Assembly (NCBI GenBank): GCA_033980235.1
Contig: CM067075.1
Span: forward strand, 5,248,486-5,312,485
Reading direction: 5' to 3'
Origin: Diadema setosum
Lineage: Eukaryota; Echinodermata; Echinoidea; Diadematoida; Diadematidae
DNA: 64,000 bases
The translations under genes were made by a program, and so were the position numbers. The first letter of the stretch is position 1. The number at the start of each line of letters is the position of its first letter. This document shows, piece by piece, positions 56,142 through 64,000 of this stretch. A model generated the notes under the pieces. It saw nothing but the letters and a program-made list of their open reading frames with translations, did no database searches and was not told where the DNA came from.

Positions 56142-57477
56142 CACTCAGCAAAGAAAGTAAACACTTTTACCAGTTAATATTTTTTCATAGATTTTGCTCA
56201 AAATCAATGTGTCATATACCATACCAAAAATTATCTAATCGGCTATCAACCTAGTAGGAGTATACAAAGAGACATTTTACGCATGAGTGACCTCCAAGGC
56301 AGAAAAGTAAAAAGTGGTTGCAGAATTGGATATATTGAAATTCATTTGCAAATGCCCTCCAAGATAGCAACGATAACAGAAGACCAGTTTAACACAATGA
56401 GAGACACGAATTAAACAGCAGAAATCAGTTTTCGTTCATTTGTTTTCCTTTATGATAATTATATTCAAAACAGAATTAAACATAGTGGGGAAACTGAAAG
56501 TGGAACATATGCATTTTCCATCAATTCAAACTTTAAATGACATAAAGAGTAAGCCGCAAAGGTGAAAAAATCGACAGAATTTCTTCATTTTACCTTTTAA
56601 TTAAAGAATTTAGTAATGCATGAGAGAAATTCAAAAACCAAATATTATTTCAAATTTTCTCAATTTTGAAAAAACGTTTCAAAATTAAGTTTCTTTGTTA
56701 CCACATTTGTTTCTCTTATGTCTTTTGACTGCGGATTTGACAGAAGATTTTCCTCCATTACTTTTTGTCTTTTTTTTATCTTTGGAGGGTTATAGAGACA
56801 TTAAAGAGATCATGGGTTGATTTGTGCAGATTCCATTTGCATTTCTTTTGTTCTCATTATTCCATGGAAGAGCAAATACGCTTGAATATTAACCTGTCCA
56901 TTTTATGATTTTTCATTTGTGCCTTTGGAAGAGAAAAACGAACGTGGTCACTCATGCGTAAAGTTAAAGGGATCGAACAGTTCTGGTTGAGACCTAATTT
57001 CAGGTTTCTAAAATATTTTGGTGAGATAATGAGAAACCTCTTATGAAATATGAAAGATCATGTAATTCTATGTGGAATTCAATTTTTATTTGATGAAAAT
57101 TGGTTTTGAAATGGCTGAGATATCCAAAAAGAGCGACTCTAATGAAGTGTGGGACCCACACTTTATTACGATCGCATTGTTTTACTTTGTTTTTGGATGT
57201 TTCAGTTATTCCAAACCCGATTTTCAGCAAATAAACTTTGAATTCCTCTTACAATGATATTCTATGTACTATATCAACAGTGTTTTCCTGGTATCTCCCA
57301 AAAAGTTGAAAGCCCTATTCTCATCTCCACCAATATTGTACAATCCCTTTAACTTTTCATTAATTTACTAGATTGATAGCTAATTCGAATATCTTTAACA
57401 TGGTACATAAAGCACTACTTTAGCCAGATAGTCAATGAGAAAGATGACCTTGAAAAAGTGTTTACTTTCTTTGTGTG
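56142..57477. mobile_element. Tc1/mariner-like element with internal second inverted repeat
   Basis: TIRs CACTCAGCAAAGAAAGTAAA and inverted cacacaaagaaagtaaacac; TA flanks (56140-56141, 57478-57479). An inner pair acgcatgagtgacc (56279) / ggtcactcatgcgt (56946) is about 140 bp in from the left. No transposase frame. MITE-2 is nested at 56964-57352. Confidence 0.8.
56964..57352. mobile_element. MITE-2 copy
   Basis: ttaaagggatcgaacagttc at the left and gtacaatccctttaa at the right. Inner arms tttgatgaaaattggttttg / caaacccgattttcagcaaa. Same family as 34585-34976. Confidence 0.83.
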
Positions 57478-57479
57478 TA

Positions 57480-58126
57480 TAATCCACAGCACTGTACATG
57501 CCCTTTGTTAGCATTATCAACATCTGATATCTACATTATACGTGACATCAGGTTTAATAGTAAACGATACATTGTTGTCATTGTTTCTAATATCATTATT
57601 GTTATCATAATTATTGTGGTCATCATTATTATTGTTACTGTCATTGTTATGATTAGCATTACTGCTCTAATTCCTATTCTTCTTATCATCTTAATGAATT
57701 GTTAATACTCGTTATTACGATGACCAGTTTAGGATATGGAGTGCAGCGCGTTCCCATCTGATGTTTAATGTAAGCTGGCTCTCCTCGCAGGCAGGTGGAA
57801 AAGACACGCTATTATAATAATGAGTAATACATTTGCAATTTTTCGTCACTGTGAGCATGCTCAGTATGGGTGTGACATACCTAGCTTTGCCACTGCACCT
57901 TTAACATTAATAAAAGAATTCAAGGAACAAGAAAAATCCAACAGTTTCCTGACTCAAGAAATCGCTAAATAATATGATATAAAGAATCTTAATAAACAGT
58001 CTGCAAAATTCAACATATGATGATCATTCAAAACGGCATTGATAATGGTATACTGAATAGGGTTGTTCATCAATCCCAAAGTCCATTACTGCAAAGACGG
58101 TAGTTAGGGTCTCTCGGTAAACACCT
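57480..58126. other. Non-coding; imperfect (ATT/ATC)n microsatellite
   Basis: 57580-57690 is an interrupted trinucleotide tract (attattgttatcataatt..). The rest is unrecognised. Confidence 0.55.
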
Positions 58127-58130
58127 TTAA

Positions 58131-59116
58131 CCCTATTAAGCCCAAGCTATTTTGACCCCTCGCAGGCCCAAGGGGGGGGGGGGGGGGCACATTGTGCCCC
58201 CTATATAACTTTTTTATTATTTGATGTATCATCGTCATATTTGGCACATGGGTAGAGTACGTCATACTCTACATGACCGTACATTTGAATTTTCTCAAGG
58301 TCACCCATGGAGGGCGCTATTTACCAAAATATAAAGAAATACATAAGAAATATGCTAAAAACATGACTTTTCTGTATAATTTCTTTATCCCCATTATATA
58401 TGTCTTATTGTGGACCAGTCATTTTCATATCTGCCACAAATGATAAGCAAGTGGAATCTTATCATTTGTTAGGGTTGAAATTTCTCAAGGTCACCACATG
58501 GGGGCGCTATTCATATCAACACAAAGAAATACATTATGAGACCTGAGATGAAATGTTTGGGATGGGTACATGTACAGTTATGACATTTCTTATTTGCATA
58601 TTAATAGTGGAATTTTGAGATTGCAAATTGATAATATGATAAACTAATGATATTAGAGGCATAACTTTGGTGAAGGAATCAAAATAGCTCAAAATAGAAG
58701 GGCAATCTTTAGAAATTATAACTGTTTTCAATTAACTCGATTTATATCTATTGTTTTATGATTTTGTCACATAAAAACAAAAGAAATAATAAGAAAAACT
58801 TTCCAGGACCATAATTGCTTCAAATTTTGCTCCTTCAACAAATTTCAACCAAGAAACAGCCATTTCATACACCGTAATGCTGTTAAATGAAATGGGAACA
58901 GAAAAAAGATGCAAAATCTGACTGACATGGTTGTCAGTTTATGGTTGCCATGGCAACCTTCGACATCAAATATAGCTAAATTATATATCAAAATTTTTGC
59001 AATAAGAGTTTAGGAAAAGTCACCAAATTTGCTTGAAATCGGATAAAGGGCGAAGGAGTGGCAAATGAAAATCTGGTATGAAAATCTTTATCCCCCCCCC
59101 CCCGGGCTTTATATGG
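58131..59116. mobile_element. piggyBac-like MITE (986 bp)
   Basis: TTAA at both sides (58127-58130, 59117-59120). Termini CCCTATTAAGCCC and inverted CCATATAAAGCCC. TTAA targets with CCC-starting ends are typical of piggyBac. Two internal copies of ctcaaggtcaccca/cacatgg..gggcgctatt. No coding. Confidence 0.75.
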
Positions 59117-59120
59117 TTAA

Positions 59121-59518
59121 AAGTATAGTGTCAGTATACGAAAGTTTACACTGCTAGGCTGCTCCATTCTATTTTCAACGTGGGAATTAAAAGTAAAGAT
59201 GTTTACTTGCCTACGGCTCTTAGTACTGATTGAAAAAGCAGACATAAAAGAAACCCCTTTATCCAAAACAAAAAGAAAAAAGAAGAAAAATCGTCTTTGT
59301 CCTCGTGAAAAGCGCAAGTTTGGAGGGTGTCAAAAGACGACTTCACTTATATTTACGTCCCGCCCAGTCCTTCTCGGGTCATCGATTTCTATGTCAAGGA
59401 GCCTAGAACCATGACCTTTGACTCATGCATCAGTTTTTGCCTCCCTTCTAGACGCAGACCATGAACCTCTTTGGAAATCTCAAAATTCTCAAAACAAAAA
59501 TTTTGTTTTCTACAAATA
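59121..59518. other. Non-coding spacer
   Basis: A-rich aaaaagaaaaaagaag near 59268-59288; no gene. Confidence 0.5.
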
Positions 59519-61132
59519 AAACTAGAAATGTTGCTATGGCGACTGGTATGCCTCCGTCATAATGCACGATTCTCCTAATAGGTCTAGATAGTACATGTGG
59601 ACAATGTGTGATTACTTTTTCAAAAAATTGGCAAAATATAAAAATGACAAGTTTGTCACAGAAATGTGTTGAATGTTCACCTTCCTTGACCTACAATTGT
59701 AGGTTTAATTGGAAATGATGATAATGAATATTATAGGAGAGCATGTATTTGGGATTTAAGGACGTTAACTTGACTTTGACCCATTCATACGTTTATGCAC
59801 TGAGTAATTTTTAAGGTATGGAGAACTAGAAATGTCGCTTTGGCGACTGATGCCTCCGCCATATAATGCATAATTATTCTCCCAATAGGTGTAAATAGTA
59901 CAATGTCTTCAGAATGTGTGATGACAGTTTCACATAACTGACAAAATATTGAAATGACAGGTTTGTCAGAAATATCTTGAATGTTCACTTTCCTTGAACT
60001 GGGTTTACTATAATTGTCTAAGAGTGCAGGTACACATATTTGGGGGAATTGAGAATTTTTACTTGACTTCTGACGGACCCTTTTACATGTATAAGTTTAT
60101 GCATTGAGTAATTTCCAAGGTATGAAGAAAGTGTAATTACAGTACAAAATAGATTTTTTTTTTTTTTTTTGTGAGGGGGCATTGAAACCTGGCCTTTGAC
60201 CCTTAACCTTTGAGCTTTGACCTTCTGGCTGGAAATTTCCCAGAGAATCTCCATTAGGTAACGCATGTATGATTGAGTTTTTAATGCAAGCATATATACT
60301 TTATAGTATATGAGGGAAATAGTAAAATTTTGAGGAGTTGACCTTGACCTTTGACCCCCTGACTACTGGCCCATGATCCCTAAATTCCCTAAATAATCCC
60401 TGCCAGTTAGTACATGTGTATGTACCAAGTTTCATGAAGACACATTGAACCATGTGTGAGAAAAGTGATATATCATTTTCACCCAACCTGACCTCTTGAC
60501 CTTTGACCTTATGACATGAAACTCTCTCTGGAGAATCTTTACGCAGTGGTACATGTCTACACTAAGTTTCAAGAAAATACCTTTGGGCATTGCATAGATA
60601 TAGGGAAATAGCAACATTTTTTAGCATTTGACCTTGACCTTTTGACCTTTGACCTTTTGCCAATGTCACTGAAATATACTCAACTAATTGCCCCATCATA
60701 CATCATCCTTGGACCAAGTTTGGTGAAAGCTGCTTCATCCAGTTTTGAGTTATCACGTAAACAGATAAATTTTAATTTGACCTTGATCTTTGACCTTTGA
60801 CCTCCGTCCGATTTCGCTAAAAAACTTATAAATTCATTGTCCCATCATACATCATCCTCCCACAAAGTTTGGTGAAATTTGCTCAATCCAGTCTTGAGTT
60901 ATCGCATAAACGGATGGTTTCATGATTTGACCTTGACCCTTGACCTTTGGCCGATTTCACCAAAAATCTAACGAAGTAATTGTCCTATCATACTTTATAC
61001 TTGGACCAAGTTTGGTAAAATTCCAGTTAATATTACTCAAGTTATAGCATAAACGAAAGCGGTTGAACGTACGGACGGACGGACAACCCGAAAACATAAT
61101 TCATCCTGCACCACTTTGTGGCGGAGGCATAA
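59519..61132. mobile_element. DR1-rich dispersed repeat, composite copy 2
   Basis: Starts actagaaatgttgctatggc (59519) and restarts at 59825 (actagaaatgtcgctttggc), so two copies are stacked or one is partly duplicated. It ends with cggacggacggacaacccga and tggcggaggcataa. It contains many TGACCTTTGACC or near motifs (60340-60960) and accaagtttggtgaaa units. No coding. Confidence 0.7.
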
Positions 61133-62031
61133 AAAGTGCAATTTGTTTAATGAAAAGTAAATTGTTACCATTTTCATCTGGCCTTTGACCCTAAAATTCA
61201 TAAAGTAACCACCGCGTCAGGCAGAACATGCATAAATATGAAGTACGTTTCAAGATAACTTGAGCCACTTTCAAGATATGGAGGAAAAACTTAGTTCAGC
61301 ACTTTCACTTGATCTTTGACCTTTTGACCTTTGAGGCAAATACAAAAGAAGACAAAACTTTCCAGAGAATCTCTATAAGGTTATACATGCTTACACCAAG
61401 TGCAAAAAAAAAAAATAATAATTATCCTGCTGGCATTGCATAAACATGAGCAGTGGTGGATGCAGGGAGGACCGCAACCGGCGCACGCGCCCCCTCTTTA
61501 CGGAATTCCTGGATCCGCCCCTGATGAGGGAAATAGTAAAATTTTGACCCCTGACCTTTGACCCCATGAACACTAAATTATCTAGATAGTAACTGCCACT
61601 CAGTATATGTATTATTATACTATGTTCCATGAAGATACCTTGAATTTCAAAGGTACAGAGAAAAAAGGTGAAGTTTTGATATTTGTACTTGACCTTTCAC
61701 CTTCACCTCATGACCCAAACTTTCACTAGAGAATCTTAATCAAGTAATACATGTATACACTAAGTTTAAAGAAAATATCTTCAGGCATTGCATAGATATG
61801 ATGGAAATAGTGAAATTTTATGTATTTGACCTAGCTTGACCTTTTGACCTTTGACCTTGAGCATGTGTACCCAAAAGTTGATAGGCACAACTTCACCCCC
61901 TAATACACATACATGCCAAGTTTCATTAGGATACCTCAAAAGGTTTTGATAGTTACCCTGTCCACAAAAATCATTACGGACGGACAACCCGAAAACATAA
62001 AGCCTCTGTCACTTCTTGGCGAAGGCATAAA
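61133..62031. mobile_element. DR1-rich dispersed repeat, copy 3
   Basis: Units as in copy 1 (aactttccagagaatctcta, accaagtttcaag.., gcattgcataga). TGACCTTTGACC-like motifs at about 61315, 61550 and 61850; end ggacggacaacccgaaaaca and cgaaggcataaa. Left end truncated. Confidence 0.7.
61451..61523. mobile_element. 73-bp hAT-like mini-MITE
   Basis: Ends CAGTGGTGGATGCAGGG and inverted CAGGGGCGGATCCAGG, with atgag on both sides, inside the DR1-rich repeat, whose sister copies continue across the site. Terminal style fits hAT MITEs. Confidence 0.65.
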
Positions 62032-63480
62032 AAAATGCATGATCGCAAAGACTGTTGAAACATTGTATAACAACAAATCAAAGTTAAAAAAAAAAACAGT
62101 ATTGTTGCCTTTAATCTATAGATATTTCACAAATAAAAAGACTTCACTTTTCTGCATGTGGCATTTTTTTTTTACCCTTCCATTTTTTAAATCTTGTTTC
62201 TAACTGCTTATGGTGGAGTATTTTCTGCACAATAGGCCGAGATGCATACATGAAAAAGTGCTCTAATTTTTGGTTTTCTGTGACCATCATGTACGTGGCA
62301 ACTTAATAAGATTTTGCACAAATATAGAGATTTGTTTTGATTAACAATCACACAAACTTGTCAGGTCGAAATAGTGCATAATTCTGGGTTATCATGCATT
62401 AGTATTTCATAATTACGGTTAGCGCCATCTTGAGATCAAAATTGTACACTAGTGCAATTGCCTGTGTATTAGATTACTTTTTAAGCTGTGAAGGAAATAA
62501 TCATGGTGCATACAGTGTTGCAACAAAAAGTGTATGCACATACATTGTATACTATAAAAGAACATTTTCACTTGCTGGGACACTTTTGCAAACTATTTTA
62601 GTTGTTTTTATTGTTTTAGTATTTTAGAGCTGCAATTGAAGGCATATTTCCCTTTTGTCTCTCAAAATAGTAAAAAATAGTCACTTAAGTATGCACCACC
62701 TTGCACCATTAAGAGCTAAAAATTGAAAATGCTCCCTACCATGGGAGGGCAGACAACCCCCTCCAACACCCTCCCCTCTCTCAGTCACTCCGCTCCCTCG
62801 CTCACGCACATGCGCACGCGCCAAGATGCCGAGTCATGAAAACTCTCACTCATAAAATTTTTTTGAACCTGGCATCTATGCACATGCACACACACTAACA
62901 CATACAGCCACATTCCCTTCTCTCTCTCACTTTCTTACTACACATCTCTTCATTCCAAACATGAAATTTTGAGAAATAATGAAAGCATCCACACATTTGA
63001 TATTGCCAGAAATATACTTTTCTGTAAAAACTTTAATTTCCATTTTCAGCCTGCCCACTTTAGTCATGTTAGACTGGTAGGTTCCTGAGGATTGCATGAT
63101 TAATTTCAGCATGAAGACACATGCGCCCACAGCACAGCTTGTACAGCAATCAAGTTAGAATGAAACGGCATGTGACATCAAGATTATAGTATGGGTGATT
63201 GCAACGTATTAGCAGAATGGTCATCATTGTCTGGTATTCTTATAACTAAGCTGCATGAAAGTTACAAGCAAGTCATACAAAGACATTCTCCTAATACCAA
63301 AATGTGACATCGAAATACTGACAATCCAAATTTTGGAAAAGGTACATTGATCATGATAACATCAATTCTCATCAATGAACACTGAAGTTTTCGACAATGT
63401 TTGACTTTTGGGATTAAAACATTAGAAATTAAAGATAAACAACACAAGGCAAGTGCCAAATTGTGTCTAGCCCATTCAAA
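62032..63480. other. Non-coding stretch
   Basis: No gene or clear repeat. 62750-62940 is C/T- and CA-rich (ctctctctc, acacacacta). Short frames match nothing known. Confidence 0.5.
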
Positions 63481-63790
63481 ATTAAAATTTTTCCAACTCC
63501 CAGAAGTTCATTGACCTGCCCATGACCTTTGATCTTCTAATGACCTTTATATTAATTCCCCAAGGGACATTTACCGTCCAAGTTTGGTCACAAACGGACT
63601 TAGGGATCAAAGTTATGAGCCACAATCGAAACGCGCCTTAAAAACTTTACCTTGGGCCCTAAAAGTTCATTAACCACTGTCTGTGACCTTTGACCTTGTG
63701 ATGACCTTCACCTCCCCAAGGGACATCTACCATCCAAGTGTGGTCACGAATGGACAAATGGATCAAAAGTTATGACCCATAATCGAAACG
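63481..63790. repeat. Two tandem units of a ~175-bp repeat
   Basis: ccccaagggacatttaccgt, ccaagtttggtcacaaacgg, gatcaaagttatgagcc, aatcgaaacg occurs at 63558-63635 and again, diverged, at 63714-63790. Between lie tgacctttgaccttgtgatg words. The right end is cut by the foldback element. Confidence 0.75.
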
Positions 63791-64000
63791 GGCTTTTGCC
63801 GAAAGGGTGGGTTGGGTGGTGGCGCGTCGCGTCAATGGGAACACCACCCTTCGTCAAAAGCCCCCCCCCCGGTTTTGCCGAAAGGGTGCGTTGGTACTTT
63901 TTCTCATGTAATATTAAAAGACGAGTTTTGAATTCATATTTAACCTTCAAACAACCATTTCAAAGAGGCTATCGTCCGGATCGGTTTACACTCTATTACC
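63791..64000. mobile_element. Second copy of the 9-bp-TSD foldback element, left arm, truncated by window end
   Basis: Starts GGCTTTTGCCGAAAGGGTGG and follows the left arm of 50158-51552 through cgcgtcgcgt, ttaaaagacgagttttgaat and gtccggatcggtttacac. The ttggtcta core must lie beyond the window. Confidence 0.88.

Noticed and set aside
1..64000. tRNA, rRNA or snRNA genes
   Set aside because: No cloverleaf with A/B boxes or conserved rRNA words was noticed by eye. A covariance-model scan was not possible, so small RNA genes cannot be excluded.

Overview
The window is animal nuclear DNA: phase-1 introns, poly-zinc-finger C2H2 genes with the HTGEKPF linker, and very dense DNA-transposon debris. 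Several repeats look like ones I associate with sea urchin genomes: a repeat ending in a CTCAGGTGAGC hairpin, a palindromic MITE whose termini read AAAGGGAAGGTAAACCC, and repeats built of TGACCTTTGACC. An echinoid is my best guess. This is inference from memory of repeat style and was not checked by alignment. No bacterial gene, rRNA, tRNA or CRISPR array was seen.

Genes. All recognisable host genes are on the minus strand and encode C2H2 zinc-finger proteins; they form a decaying tandem cluster. (1) 21558-24883 is a large exon with ten paired-finger modules (20 fingers). It starts at a phase-1 splice acceptor and is cut short by a frameshift, with a further finger surviving out of frame downstream. 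(2) A paralogue of it at about 8505-17070 is a pseudogene split by a 2.9-kb terminal-inverted-repeat (TIR) element and by a Ty3/gypsy retrotransposon. (3) 26099-26975 is a three- to four-finger gene fragment; its paralogue at 3073-3835 is a pseudogene. (4) 32670-33121 is a one-finger terminal exon with a decayed tandem copy at 31606-32052. Exons at 38386-38529 and 44840-44878 have matching phase-1 boundaries, so a three-exon gene (44.9 to 32.7 kb) is proposed.

Segmental duplication. Block A (1-6130) matches block B (25412-29226). The ZNF segment 8150-17190 matches 20845-25000. 29250-29880 matches parts of 38680-40650, and 31190-32100 matches 32340-33180. These pairs provide empty sites that date several insertions.

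Mobile DNA. The best element is a complete but dead Ty3/gypsy copy (11953-16943) with LTRs, primer site, polypurine tract and 5-bp target-site duplication (TSD), carrying a nested 918-bp pogo-like element. Other families are: pogo/Tigger-like elements of 0.9-2.9 kb with internal ~120-bp satellite arrays (18185, 26976, 33300, 41754); a 1.4-kb foldback element with 9-bp TSD and a second copy entering the right edge (50158, 63791); elements ending GGCAANTCCA whose interior carries GTAACGTCAGTTAC or TTACGTATGGGACA motifs (36158, 40822, 46495); PIF/Harbinger-like, piggyBac-like and mariner-like MITEs; and repeats full of nuclear-receptor DR1-like sites. Several are nested two or three deep. A LINE reverse-transcriptase fragment is split between 45.0 and 50.1 kb.
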